NCBI RefSeq assembly: GCF_016722895.1 | Contig: NZ_JAEQNA010000001.1 | Coordinates: 434,001-498,000, forward strand | Origin: Ramlibacter aurantiacus | GTDB taxonomy: Bacteria > Pseudomonadota > Gammaproteobacteria > Burkholderiales > Burkholderiaceae_C | Direction of reading: 5' to 3' | DNA length: 64,000 nt | Shown: piece after piece, positions 1 to 8,981 of the stretch | How the letters are laid out: the number at the start of each line of letters is the position of its first letter | How positions within the stretch are numbered: the stretch's first letter is position 1 | Position numbers and translations under genes: made by a program | The notes under the pieces: generated by a model | Told to the model about the DNA's origin: nothing | Databases searched by the model: none | What the model saw: only the letters and a program-made list of their open reading frames with translations

Positions 1-3000
1 GGGCTCCCCGAGGGCCTGGGCCAGTTCGCGCCGGGCCTGCTCGCGCTGGAGCATGCGGGCATCCTGCTGCGGATCGTAGGCGCCCTCCACCACCAGCCGC
101 ACCCGGGGGCGTTCACGCATGGCACGGGCCAGGGCGTCGAGCTTCTCGATCTCCTGCGGGCGCAGCGCCGAACTGCCCGCCGAGAACGCGACGGAACCCA
201 GTGTGTCCTTGTTGTCGGTGCCGAGCAGTCCGGCCAATGCCCGGAACGGCGCGCTGACGATGCGCCTGAGCACGTTGCCCACCGCCTGGCGCACCGCGCT
301 GGCCACGCTGAATTTCGCCGAGCCCATTTCGCCGGTCACCGGGACCGACAGGCGGATGTCGCCGTCGGCATCGGCCAGCAGCGCGATCACCGTATCGAGC
401 GGGATGTCCCAGGCATTGGGGGCCTCGACCCGCTCGCCCAGCCTGAAGTCCTGCAGGCGGATCTCGTTGCTTCCCAGCAGCTCGCCATCCTGGACCCGGT
501 AGCGCAGGTCCAGCCACAGCCTGCCGGACTGCACCTTGCGCCCGGCGAAGGTGGCCGTGTAGGGCGACAAGGGCGGCACCAGGATGTTGTCGAACTCCAC
601 GCGCAGGTCGGTGGACCGGCTGGGCGCGACCGGCACCACCGTTCCCTCGACGCGCGCGGAGCCATACGGTTGCACCGACCCGGCGGCCTTCACCACCGCG
701 CGGCGCGACGGGTCGCTGGAGACGTCGAGGATGGTTCCGTCCAGGCCCTGGATGGTCGTGGAGAAAGGCAGCACCAGGCTCAGGTCCGCGAAGTCCACCT
801 CGCCCTGCTGCAGCCGAATGCGCTTGAGCACGAAACCGAAGCGCGTTGGGCCCTGGCTGGACGACTCACCCGAGCCGCCGGGCGTTGCCGGGTCGTCGTC
901 GCGCTTGAGGACCTGCACCAGGTTCAGGTCACGGTCCTCGGAGACCACGATCTTCGCCCCGGGCTGCAGCACGTCGATTTCTTCCACCATGAGCTCGCGC
1001 CCCGCCAGGTCGAAGACCGCGCCGCGCACGTCGAGCTGTTTCCAGGACAGGAAGCGGTCGCCCGAGACTCGCTCGTCCAGCCGGACATCGGACAGGCCGA
1101 CGCGGCCTTCGACCCTCAGGTCACCGCCTTCGCGGTCGTAGAGCACGCTGCCGTCGGCCGAGGCGGTGCCCGAGCGCAGGTCCAGGGCGGCGAAGCGTTC
1201 CAGCAAGGGCTGCAAAGGCGGCAGCGCCACTCCGCTGGCCTCCAGCCGCGCGCTGGCGCGGGCCGCGTCGGGCGCCATGCTGCCCTTGGCCGATAGTCGG
1301 CCGCCACTCGCCAGCTTCAGCGCCAGCTCGAAGGTCGCGGGACTGTCGCTGCTCAAGCCGGTGAGGTGGCCCTGCAACTGGCCGCTCACGGCCAGCGCGG
1401 GTTGCAGGGTCCGGTCGATCCCCTGCACGGCCAGCGACGGCAGTTGCACCCGGTCGAACGAATAGCGCCAGGGCGCATCGGCCTCGGCCTTCGGTTCGCC
1501 GCCGGGCTCCAGCAAGGCCGGCAGCACGAGTTCGCCGCTTTCGCCCCGCACCACGGTGACGGACCCGTTCACCTCCACGGTCTTCGCCGCGACCCGCCGC
1601 TGCGCCAGGTCGAAGCTCCCGCCGGACACGGCGCCCGAGCTCACCCGCAAGGCCGAGCCCCGGTCGGCCTGGCCGATCGCGACCTGGCTGACTTGGGCCT
1701 CGACGCCGCTGGCCACCACCTGCGCCTGCTCGCCGCCCAGCTCCAGGACCAGGCCCAGGTGGCCCTGGATGGCGCCGATCTCCAGCCGTTCGTGGGCACG
1801 GGGCCCGGCGGCATAGCTGCCCCCGAGCTGCGCGAACTCCAGCCGGTCCAGCCGGATTCGCCAGGGGGCGCCGCCCTCGCCCTCGGCCTCGCCTGCGGCT
1901 TGCTCGCGAGCGGTCTCCTGGGCGACGACCGCGACCCGCCCCGACTCCAGCCGCAAGGACCCGGCGCTGATCTCGCGCTCGAGCAGGTCGAAGCGCCCCT
2001 GTTCGAGCACCGCGGCTCCGAGCTCGACGGTGGGCAGCTCCAGCTGCGCCATGTGCAGCGTGCCGCCCTTCCAGCGGGCCCGCACGCCGCTGGCCACCAG
2101 CCGGATCGGGCCACCGCCGGCGGTGAGCGACAGGCGCAGCTCCGCCGACAGCCCCGCCGTCTGAACCGACAAGGGCCGCGCCTGGTTCCGGTCCAGGTAG
2201 CTGACGTCCATCGCCCGCCAACCGACCTCGGCCACGTCGATCTGCCAGGCCGCGCCAGGCGACGGCTGCGGCGACGGCTCGGCGCCGTCGGCAGGCACGA
2301 TGCGGGCCCAGTTCAGGATGCCGTCCGCGGCCACCTCGAAACGCACGCGGCCGTCGGCGAGCACCAGCTGCTCGAGCCGGGCCCGACGCCCCGCCGTGTC
2401 CACCGAAACACCTTGCGCCGTGATGCGGCGGGACACCAACAGGGGCTCGCCGGCCCCGGGCGGGCCGACGAGCACGTCGGTGGCGGCCAGGCGCAGCCCT
2501 TCGAGCTGCAGCGACTGCCCGGGGCCATAGCTGTAGCGCCCCGACAGGTCCACCATCGCCCGCAGCGGTGACATGCGCAGCATGGAACTCACCAGCGGCC
2601 AGACGGTCTGTGCCTGCAGGTCCTGCAACTCGAACGAGCCGCTCACCGCCACCGCGGGCGCGAGGGCGATCGTGCCGCGCAAGCCGAGCGAGCCGCCCTC
2701 GGCGAGCGCGGCGCTCACCTGGTAGCTCCCGGGCGTGTCCTGCTGGAAGGTCGCCACCTGCTCGACGCTCGCATCGATGGGGGACACCACCCACTCGGCG
2801 GCCTGGCCGCCGCGGCGGTCGGTCAAGGTGAGCCGCGCCTGCGAGAGCTCGAGGCGATCGATCACCACCCGAGGCGGCTCGCCCGACGAATCGTCCTGTT
2901 GCCAGTTGCGGGCCAGTTCGGCCAGGTTGAACGTGCCGTCGGCCTGCAGCACCGCATGCAGCCGCAGGCCTTCCGCCCGGACTTCGTCGAGTGTCCAGAT

Positions 3001-3333
3001 GCCGCGCACCAGGCTCCAGGGCGATACGTCCACGAACAGCCGCTCCATGGCCAGCAAGGGCTCGGCGGCGTCGCCTTCCACCACGACCTGGTTCGCCTCG
3101 ACGGTGAACAGGAAGGGATTCGCCGTGAACTCACCCACCCGCACGTCGCGGCCCAGCTTCTGCTCGATGGCCGGTGGCACGTACCGCTGGGCCAGCCAGG
3201 GGACGAAAAGGAAGCCCAGCAGGGCGTGGACCGCCAGCAGCACGGCCACGACCGCGAGGGTCCAGCGAAGGATGCGCGCGACGGTGGTGTAACGGTCGCG
3301 CGGCGTCGGGGTTCCAGCAGGGGACTCGGGCAT
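1..3333 (-). CDS. DUF748 / AsmA-like envelope protein (3' end outside window)
   Basis: Very large inner-membrane-anchored periplasmic protein of the DUF748 (AsmA-like) group. This group is linked to outer-membrane lipid homeostasis; the role here is inferred. The reading frame starts at ATG 3333 (MPESPAGTP) and stays open to base 1, giving at least 1111 residues with no stop reached. A single N-terminal membrane segment lies at about residues 22-48. It is followed by typical DUF748 text: a segment on anchoring in a lipid bilayer (GRDVRVGEF), then (A)EPLLAMERLFVDVSPWSL and TLDEVRAEGLRLH. Near the left edge the typical C-terminal phrase RVRLVVEGAYDP occurs, so probably only the last 100-200 residues are missing. 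A gene-free stretch of about 150 bases separates it from marC. The family call is firm; the exact function is not known. Confidence 0.85.
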   Translation of the reverse strand, partial: MPESPAGTPTPRDRYTTVARILRWTLAVVAVLLAVHALLGFLFVPWLAQRYVPPAIEQKLGRDVRVGEFTANPFLFTVEANQVVVEGDAAEPLLAMERLFVDVSPWSLVRGIWTLDEVRAEGLRLHAVLQADGTFNLAELARNWQQDDSSGEPPRVVIDRLELSQARLTLTDRRGGQAAEWVVSPIDASVEQVATFQQDTPGSYQVSAALAEGGSLGLRGTIALAPAVAVSGSFELQDLQAQTVWPLVSSMLRMSPLRAMVDLSGRYSYGPGQSLQLEGLRLAATDVLVGPPGAGEPLLVSRRITAQGVSVDTAGRRARLEQLVLADGRVRFEVAADGILNWARIVPADGAEPSPQPSPGAAWQIDVAEVGWRAMDVSYLDRNQARPLSVQTAGLSAELRLSLTAGGGPIRLVASGVRARWKGGTLHMAQLELPTVELGAAVLEQGRFDLLEREISAGSLRLESGRVAVVAQETAREQAAGEAEGEGGAPWRIRLDRLEFAQLGGSYAAGPRAHERLEIGAIQGHLGLVLELGGEQAQVVASGVEAQVSQVAIGQADRGSALRVSSGAVSGGSFDLAQRRVAAKTVEVNGSVTVVRGESGELVLPALLEPGGEPKAEADAPWRYSFDRVQLPSLAVQGIDRTLQPALAVSGQLQGHLTGLSSDSPATFELALKLASGGRLSAKGSMAPDAARASARLEASGVALPPLQPLLERFAALDLRSGTASADGSVLYDREGGDLRVEGRVGLSDVRLDERVSGDRFLSWKQLDVRGAVFDLAGRELMVEEIDVLQPGAKIVVSEDRDLNLVQVLKRDDDPATPGGSGESSSQGPTRFGFVLKRIRLQQGEVDFADLSLVLPFSTTIQGLDGTILDVSSDPSRRAVVKAAGSVQPYGSARVEGTVVPVAPSRSTDLRVEFDNILVPPLSPYTATFAGRKVQSGRLWLDLRYRVQDGELLGSNEIRLQDFRLGERVEAPNAWDIPLDTVIALLADADGDIRLSVPVTGEMGSAKFSVASAVRQAVGNVLRRIVSAPFRALAGLLGTDNKDTLGSVAFSAGSSALRPQEIEKLDALARAMRERPRVRLVVEGAYDPQQDARMLQREQARRELAQALGEP

Positions 3334-3481
3334 GCACTCTCTCTGCCGTTCAACGAGGCAAGATGCCGGCCGATCGGGCAGCCGGCGGTTGTCGGATGCC
3401 TGATGGATGCCGAGCAGCAGCCGGAGTTCGGGCGTGGCGCAGTTCTTACCGCTGGCAACCGTCGCGGATGAGGCTCTCCTG

Positions 3482-4210
3482 TCAACCCGTAGGGTGCTCC
3501 GTGCTCGATGCGGCAGGCCCACGGGCCAGCACCGGCTGCAGCACGTCGGTCAGCAGCTCGCTGACTCCGTCCCAGATGATCTGGACGCCCAGGCACAGCA
3601 GGATGAAGGCCGACAGCCGCAGGAACACGATGGTGCCGGCCTCGCCCAGCGGCCGCAGCAGGAAGCGCGCGTAGCGGAACGCGAAGTACAGCAGCACGGC
3701 GATGGACACGAGGGCCAGGATGCCGCCGCCGATGCGCGACACCGTCATCGACACGCTCTCCGCGCTCAGCGAGACGCCCACGGTGATGGCCGCGGCGATG
3801 GAGCCGGGACCGCAGGTGATCGGGAAGGTCAGCGGATAGAACGCCTGCCGACTCGCCTGCTCGGGGGTGAACGCCTCGGCGATGGCGGCCTGCTGGTCCA
3901 TGCCTTCGCCCGGGGCGCTGAGCAGCCGCCAGGCCGCGGCGGCCACGATCAGGCCGCCCCCGACGCGAACGATGGGCAGCGAGATGCCGAAGAACTCCAG
4001 CACGTACGAGCCCACCAGCATCGAGCCCGTCAGCAGCAGGAACATGTTGCGCGCGATGCGCCGGGCCAGCAGGGCCTGCGTGCTGTCCGACGCGCCCTCC
4101 GTCAGCCCGAGGAAGATGGGCGCGGTCGCGGCCGGGTTCAGGATCGGCAGGATGGCCGCGAGCGCGAACAGGTAGCCGCGCCCCAGTCCCCCGACAAGCT
4201 CCCAGCTCAC
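3482..4210 (-). CDS. MarC family integral membrane protein
   Basis: Six-helix inner-membrane protein of the MarC/UPF0056 family, 242 residues. The function of this family is not settled; the old link to multiple antibiotic resistance has been withdrawn. Family features visible are ILPILNPAATAPIFLGLT near the N-terminus (the usual NP-x-x-x-PxF motif), ARRIARNMFLLL, and YPLTFPITCGPGSIAAAI in the centre. I chose the GTG at 4210 (VSWELVGG). Its first bases overlap the stop of the upstream transporter gene as GTGA, which suggests translational coupling. The longer frame upstream only repeats transporter DNA in another phase. Its partner is the BCCT gene, so a shared role in osmotic adaptation is possible but unproven. 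Confidence 0.85.
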   Translation of the reverse strand: MSWELVGGLGRGYLFALAAILPILNPAATAPIFLGLTEGASDSTQALLARRIARNMFLLLTGSMLVGSYVLEFFGISLPIVRVGGGLIVAAAAWRLLSAPGEGMDQQAAIAEAFTPEQASRQAFYPLTFPITCGPGSIAAAITVGVSLSAESVSMTVSRIGGGILALVSIAVLLYFAFRYARFLLRPLGEAGTIVFLRLSAFILLCLGVQIIWDGVSELLTDVLQPVLARGPAASSTEHPTG

Positions 4211-5799
4211 GGCGCGCGGGGACCGTCGCGGCCGGGGCCGCCCTCGGTCTCGGACAGCTGGCGCAACCGCCGCCGGATGGCTCGCTCGCGCCGCTCGTGC
4301 TCGTCCCAGTCGGCCTCCACGCCGCGCCACAGCGCGACGACCAGCAGCACGATCACCAGCGCGAACGGCAGCGCGAACACGATGGTGGCGGTCTGCACGG
4401 CCTGGATGCCGCCGGCCAGCAGCAATGAGATGGCGATGCCCGCCACCAGCAACCCCCACACGATCTTCACGCGGGCCGGCGGGTTCTCGTTCCCGCGCGT
4501 GCTCATCATGCCGAGCACCAGGGTCGCCGAATCACCCGAGGTCACGAAGAAGACCAGCACCAGGAGAGTCGCCACGCCGGACATCAGCGCACCGCCCGGC
4601 AGCACCTCGAACATGGCGAACAGCGCGGTGGAGACGTCCGCCTTCACCGCCTCGGCCAGGGGAATGTCGCGCGCGATCTCCAGCGTGAGCGCCGTGCCGC
4701 CGAAGACCGAGAACCAGACGAAGGCCGCGAACGTGGGCACCGCCACCGTGCCGAGGATGAACTCGCGGATGGTGCGGCCGCGCGAGACCCGCGCGATGAA
4801 CAGGCCCACGAACGGGGACCAGGACACCCACCAGGCCCAGTAGAAGACCGTCCAGCCACCGACCCAGGTCTCGTCCACGCGGAACGGCGTCATGCGCAGG
4901 CTCATGCGGACGAACTCGCTCAGGTAGCTGCCCAGCGTGGTGGTGAAGGTGTCGATGATCGCCACCGTGGGGCCCAGCAGCAGGATGGCCGCGGCCAGCA
5001 GCCCCGCGAGAACCAGGTTGAAGCTGGACAGCCACTTGATGCCGCGCGTCACGCCGGTGACCGCCGACCCCAGGAACAGCACGGTGGCCACGATGATGAT
5101 GCCCACCTGCGAGGCCGGCCCGACCGGCAGCCCGAACACCGCCTGCAGGCCGCTGTTGATCTGCAGGGCGCCCATGCCCAGCGAGGCGGCAACGCCGAAG
5201 GCGGTGGCGATGACGGCCAGCACGTTCACCACCGGACCCAGCCGGTTCACCGCGCGCCAGGGCAGCGATTCCACCGCCGTGCTCACCAGCGCCGAGCCGC
5301 CGCGCCGGAACTGGAAGAACGCGATCGACAGCGCCACCACGCTGTAGACCGCCCAGGGATGCAGGCCCCAGTGGAAGAAGCTGTAGCGCATCGCGGCGTT
5401 GGCCGCCTCGGGCGTGTTGGGAGCGATGCCCGGCGGCGGCCGGCCGTAGTGGGAGATCGGTTCGGCCACGCCCCAGAACACCAGCCCGATGCCCATGCCC
5501 GCGGCGAAGAGCATGGCGAACCAGGCGCCGGCCGAGAACTCGGGATCCTCGTCCTCGGCCCCCAGCTTGAGCTCGCCGTAGCGGCTGAAGGCCAGCAGCA
5601 GCGCCACCACCACCAGCCCGAGCACCACCCACAGGTAAAGCCATCCGAAGTTGCGCGTGATGGCGGCCAGCGCCGCATTGAACACGACCTCCAGGTGGGC
5701 GGGCGCGAACACGCCCCACGCCACGATGGCGACGATCAATCCTGCCGAGACGATCAGCTCCAAGCCCGATGTCCTATCTGAAAAGCGACGGCACGGCAC
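4207..5799 (-). CDS. BCCT family betaine/choline/carnitine transporter
   Basis: Secondary transporter for quaternary ammonium osmolytes, probably driven by sodium or proton gradient, 530 residues with twelve predicted membrane helices. The BCCT hallmarks are present: GMGIGLVFWGVAEP in helix 3, the tryptophan-rich segment FYWAWWVSWSPFVGLF with the following RGRTIREF, and FVTSGDSATLVLGM in helix 10. The substrate (betaine, choline, carnitine or ectoine) cannot be told from sequence alone. The C-terminal tail is short and rich in charged residues (ERRERAIRRRLRQL), unlike the long osmosensing tails of BetP or BetT. The start is GTG 5799, since no ATG lies before the first helix. The stop overlaps the marC start by four bases, so the two form an operon. 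Confidence 0.9.
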   Translation of the reverse strand: MPCRRFSDRTSGLELIVSAGLIVAIVAWGVFAPAHLEVVFNAALAAITRNFGWLYLWVVLGLVVVALLLAFSRYGELKLGAEDEDPEFSAGAWFAMLFAAGMGIGLVFWGVAEPISHYGRPPPGIAPNTPEAANAAMRYSFFHWGLHPWAVYSVVALSIAFFQFRRGGSALVSTAVESLPWRAVNRLGPVVNVLAVIATAFGVAASLGMGALQINSGLQAVFGLPVGPASQVGIIIVATVLFLGSAVTGVTRGIKWLSSFNLVLAGLLAAAILLLGPTVAIIDTFTTTLGSYLSEFVRMSLRMTPFRVDETWVGGWTVFYWAWWVSWSPFVGLFIARVSRGRTIREFILGTVAVPTFAAFVWFSVFGGTALTLEIARDIPLAEAVKADVSTALFAMFEVLPGGALMSGVATLLVLVFFVTSGDSATLVLGMMSTRGNENPPARVKIVWGLLVAGIAISLLLAGGIQAVQTATIVFALPFALVIVLLVVALWRGVEADWDEHERRERAIRRRLRQLSETEGGPGRDGPRAP

Positions 5800-5965
5800 C
5801 GCCGCGATTCAGTCTAGCCTCATGCGGCGCACGCATGTGGCTCGGCGGTGGCCGAAGTCGCCGCCGAGCATGGGCCAGGGGCGCGACGACTGGCTGCGCG
5901 ACGTGATGAACGAAGCGATGGCGTCGGCCGATCGCGACATGGCCCCCCCTGCGGCGGCCGGCTGG

Positions 5966-6919
5966 TCAGCGCTCCAGCTTGACCGTCTTCAGCAAGTCCG
6001 CCTTCGACTTCGCATCCGCGTTCAGGCGCGCCGCGAAGGCCGAGCGGCCCAGGAATTCGGCGTCCTGGTAGAGGCGCTGCGCCATTTCCTTGAAGGCGGG
6101 GTCGGCCACTGCCGCGCGGCAGCTTTCCTCGATCCTGGCGATGACCGGCTCGGGCGTGTCGGCGCGCACGAACAGGCCGCCGTAGCCGGAGGGCGTCACG
6201 GGATAGCCGGCCTCGCGCGCGGTGGGCGCCTGCGGGAAGGCCGGCAGGCGCTTCTCCGAGAACACCACGATCGGCTTGAGGGCCTGCGAGATCGCGAAGC
6301 CGGTGGTGACGACGCCCAGATCGACTTCGCTGGCGCGCAGCTGGCCGATCATCGCGGCCTCGCCGCGGAAGGGCACGTCGGTGGCCTGCACGCCGGCGCG
6401 CTGGAACAGCTCGGCCCCCGCCAGGTGCGGCGAGGACGACACGCCGGGATGGGCGTAGGTCAGGCTGGCGGGCTTGGCCTTGGCCTGGGCGAGCACCTTG
6501 TCCAGCGTGTCGGGGCTGTTCGGCGCGCCGGCCAGCACGAAGATGTTCTCGAAGGTCTGGCACACCGGCGTGAACTGCTCCGGCTTGTACTGCAGGCCCT
6601 TCATCCAGTGCGGGTGCACGGTGAGCGCCGTCACCGGGCCATACAGGACGTTGTAGCCGTCTGCCGGCGAGTTCAGCAGCGCATTCCACGCCACGGTGGT
6701 GCTGCCGCCTTCGCGGTTCATCACCACCACGTTCTGCCCCACGTGCTTGCTGAAGGCCTGGCCGAAGGCGCGTGCCAGCGCGTCCACCGGCGCACCTGCC
6801 GGGAACGGGATCAGCAGCTGGATCGGCCGGGTGGGATAGCTCTGTGCGTGGGCCACCGTGGACGCCAGGGCGGCGGCCACCAGAAGAAGCTTGAAGCGAC
6901 GCGGGATGCGGGTTTTCAT
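5966..6919 (-). CDS. Bug-type TTT substrate-binding protein
   Basis: Periplasmic solute-binding protein of the Bug/TctC family, 317 residues. These proteins bind carboxylic acids, often aromatic ones, for tripartite tricarboxylate transporters or orphan sensing. A Sec signal peptide is clear (positively charged start, hydrophobic VAAALASTVAHA, cleavage before QSYP). The mature protein opens with the family text SYPTRPIQLLIPFPAGAPVD and keeps DGYNVLYGP and the late AREAGYP. GGAG lies before ATG 6919. It is the last gene of the minus-strand run 12190-5966, about 70 bases after the cyclase gene, so it probably delivers the substrate of that pathway. No TctA or TctB membrane partners are in the window, as is usual for Bug proteins. 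Confidence 0.9.
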   Translation of the reverse strand: MKTRIPRRFKLLLVAAALASTVAHAQSYPTRPIQLLIPFPAGAPVDALARAFGQAFSKHVGQNVVVMNREGGSTTVAWNALLNSPADGYNVLYGPVTALTVHPHWMKGLQYKPEQFTPVCQTFENIFVLAGAPNSPDTLDKVLAQAKAKPASLTYAHPGVSSSPHLAGAELFQRAGVQATDVPFRGEAAMIGQLRASEVDLGVVTTGFAISQALKPIVVFSEKRLPAFPQAPTAREAGYPVTPSGYGGLFVRADTPEPVIARIEESCRAAVADPAFKEMAQRLYQDAEFLGRSAFAARLNADAKSKADLLKTVKLER

Positions 6920-6961
6920 GTCTCGTTGTCTCCTTGAGTGGTTGAGGTCTTCCCCGAGCCG

Positions 6962-7037
6962 CCGCGCAGCGGCCGGGTCGTTCCAGCGGCTACCGCGGAA
7001 CCGGCTTGGCCGGGCCGCTGGTTGCGCCCCCCTGGGG
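6962..7037 (+). repeat. Dispersed intergenic repeat, copy 1
   Basis: GC-rich repeat of about 76 bases. A second copy occurs in opposite orientation at 55128-55204. The two align with about ten mismatches over the whole length. Shared blocks include CCGCGCAGCGG, TTCCAGCGGC, ACCGCGGAACCGGCTT and GCCGGGCCGCTGGTTG. Copy 1 overlaps the 3' end of the cyclase gene and supplies its stop codon. Just to the right are more low-complexity GC runs (7026-7070). Confidence 0.75.
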
Positions 7038-7850
7038 GGGAGGCGGCGAAGCCGCTTCGGGGGGGAATTCGAGGATCGCCACGGCGCGGGTCCACCCCGC
7101 CGAGGCGGCCTTGATCTTCACGGGGAAGCAGCTCACGGTGAACCCGTGCGACGGCAGCGCCTCCAGGTTGTGCAGCTTCTCCAGGTGGCAGTAGCCGATG
7201 TCCCGGCCCGCCTTGTGGCCTTCCCAGATCAGCGAGGCGTCCTGTGTCTGCTCGACTTTCCGCTGGGTGTAGACGAAGGGGGCGTCCCAGCTCCAGGCGT
7301 CGGTGCCCGTGACGTGCACCCCGCGCTCCAGCAGGTACAGCGTGGCGGCGCGGCCCATGCCGCAGCCGGCGTCCACGTAGTCGTCGTGGCCGTAGCGCGA
7401 TCCCGCGCGCGTGTTGACCAGCACGATGTCGCCTTCGGCGAGCTGGTGGCCGATGCGGGCCAGCTCCGCCTCCACCTCTTGCGCGGTGACCACGTGGCCG
7501 TCGGGCAAGTGGCGGAAGTCCAGCTTCACGCCCGGCGCGAAGCACCATTCGAGCGGCACCTCGTCGATGGTCCAGGCCCGCTCGGCGCGGCCGCTGGCAT
7601 GGTTCATCGTGGGATGGAAGTGGTACGGCGCGTCCAGGTGCGTGCCGTTGTGCGTGGTGAGGCTCACGCGCTCCAGCGCCCAGCCGGCCGCGTCGGGCAG
7701 GTCTTCCGGCTTGAGCTGCGGAAAGAAGGTCTGGATGCGCGGGATGGTTTCCTGGTGGCCCAGGTACTCGATCTTCGGGCGGGCGATGTCGGGGTCGCTG
7801 CGCACCTCGTTCTCGAGGGGCATGGAGATGTCGATGAATCGTCGGGGCAT
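6990..7850 (-). CDS. Cyclase family metal-dependent hydrolase (kynurenine formamidase-like)
   Basis: Putative metal-dependent hydrolase of the cyclase/kynurenine formamidase superfamily, 286 residues. The metal site motif HNGTHLDAPYHF (HxGTHxDxPxH) sits at about residues 67-78. The rest of the fold is recognisable: an FIDISMPL start, GDIVLVNTR, and SHGFTVSCFPVKI near the C-terminus. The substrate is unknown. Family members hydrolyse amide, lactone or ester bonds, and the neighbours suggest a ring-cleavage intermediate. An AAGGA site precedes ATG 7850. The last 25 residues or so (from about PPEAASPPPPQGG) are encoded by repeat DNA that also occurs at 55128-55204, so the original C-terminus may have been replaced by repeat sequence. 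It is fifth in the operon, 15 bases after the amidohydrolase gene. Confidence 0.85.
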   Translation of the reverse strand: MPRRFIDISMPLENEVRSDPDIARPKIEYLGHQETIPRIQTFFPQLKPEDLPDAAGWALERVSLTTHNGTHLDAPYHFHPTMNHASGRAERAWTIDEVPLEWCFAPGVKLDFRHLPDGHVVTAQEVEAELARIGHQLAEGDIVLVNTRAGSRYGHDDYVDAGCGMGRAATLYLLERGVHVTGTDAWSWDAPFVYTQRKVEQTQDASLIWEGHKAGRDIGYCHLEKLHNLEALPSHGFTVSCFPVKIKAASAGWTRAVAILEFPPEAASPPPPQGGATSGPAKPVPR

Positions 7851-7865
7851 GGGGGCGTGTCCTTG

Positions 7866-8966
7866 TTATCGGGATGCGGCGGCCGCGCGGGCGCGGGCCA
7901 GGGCTTGCTGCGGGTCGATGCCCAGCAGCCGCGCGGCATTCAGCCCGAGGATGGCCTGGGTGTCGGCCTCGCCCAGGCCGGCCCGGTGCACGAAGTCGAC
8001 CAGCTGGGTCTCCTCCATGTCATAGGGGTAGTCGGTGCCGGCGATCAGCTGGCTGGCCCCATGCTTGGCGGCCAGGTAGCGCAGCTGGTCGGGATCGAAC
8101 ACCACGGTGTCGAAGTAGGTGCGCCGCAGGTAATGGCTGGGCGGGTGCTGGCAGTGGCGGCAATCCGCGCGCGCATGCCAGGCGTGGTCGAAGCGGCCCG
8201 AGTAGGCCGGGAGCATGCTGCCGCCATGGGCGATCAGCAGCTTCAGGCCCGGGAACTTGTCCAGCGTGCCGCTGAAGATGAGGTGCGCCAGTGCCACCGT
8301 GCTGTCCAGCGGATTGCCGATCAGGTTGTTCAGGTGATAGGGAGCCAGTCGCTGGCCATCGCTGAAGCCGGCGGGGTGCACGAACACCACCGCGCCCAGT
8401 TCTTCGGCCGCGGCGAAGAAGGGATGGAACTTGGGGTCGGCCAGCTCCTCGCCATCGACGTTGGACGAGATCTCCACGCCGCGCATACCCAGCTCGCGCA
8501 TGCAGCGGCGCAGCTCCTCCGCCGCCAGCTGCGGGTGCTGCAGCGGCACCATTCCCAGGGCCATGAAGCGGCCGGGGTGGGACTGGGCCACCTCGGCCAG
8601 CCGGTTGTTCACCGTGCGCGCCAGCTCACGGGCGAGCTCCTCGCCGGCCCAGTAGCAGTAGTTGGGGGCCGGCGAGATGACCTGGATGTCGACCCCGGCG
8701 GCGTCCATTTCCGTCAGGCGCTGGCGCACGTCGGTGAGGCGCTCGCGGATGCGGCCGAGCATCTCGATACTGACCTGCCGCGACTCGGGCGAGGCGTAGC
8801 GCTGCATCGGCTCGGGCACGGCCGGCTGGTGCGGGCGCGCGGCCGCGTCGGCCTCGGGCACCAGCATGTGGCAGTGCATGTCGATCACCACCGACTTGGG
8901 CTCGCGCGGCGCCGGCACCGCACGCGGGTTGGAGGCCGTGATGCCGCAGGTGTAGAGCTGTTCCAT
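7866..8966 (-). CDS. Amidohydrolase-2 family protein (ACMSD-like)
   Basis: TIM-barrel metal-dependent hydrolase or decarboxylase of the amidohydrolase-2 (aminocarboxymuconate semialdehyde decarboxylase-like) family, 366 residues. Metal ligands are visible in order: DMHCHM near residue 29 (HxH), VHPAGF in mid-protein, LIAHGGSMLP, and AGTDYPYD toward the end (the catalytic Asp). The loop NYCYWAGEELARELARTVN is typical of the ACMSD clade. In this clade the reaction is often a non-oxidative decarboxylation or hydrolysis of a ring-cleavage product; the real substrate cannot be read from sequence. The start ATG 8966 has GAGGAA just upstream. It is 15 bases from each neighbouring gene in a tight catabolic operon. 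Confidence 0.85.
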   Translation of the reverse strand: MEQLYTCGITASNPRAVPAPREPKSVVIDMHCHMLVPEADAAARPHQPAVPEPMQRYASPESRQVSIEMLGRIRERLTDVRQRLTEMDAAGVDIQVISPAPNYCYWAGEELARELARTVNNRLAEVAQSHPGRFMALGMVPLQHPQLAAEELRRCMRELGMRGVEISSNVDGEELADPKFHPFFAAAEELGAVVFVHPAGFSDGQRLAPYHLNNLIGNPLDSTVALAHLIFSGTLDKFPGLKLLIAHGGSMLPAYSGRFDHAWHARADCRHCQHPPSHYLRRTYFDTVVFDPDQLRYLAAKHGASQLIAGTDYPYDMEETQLVDFVHRAGLGEADTQAILGLNAARLLGIDPQQALARARAAAASR

Positions 8967-8981
8967 GGGTTCCTCGAGGGT

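Noticed and set aside
5840-5869. GCTCGGCGG/CCGCCGAGC hairpin upstream of the BCCT gene
   Set aside because: No T-tract on either strand and located on the promoter side of the gene, so there is no support as a terminator; no repeat elsewhere.
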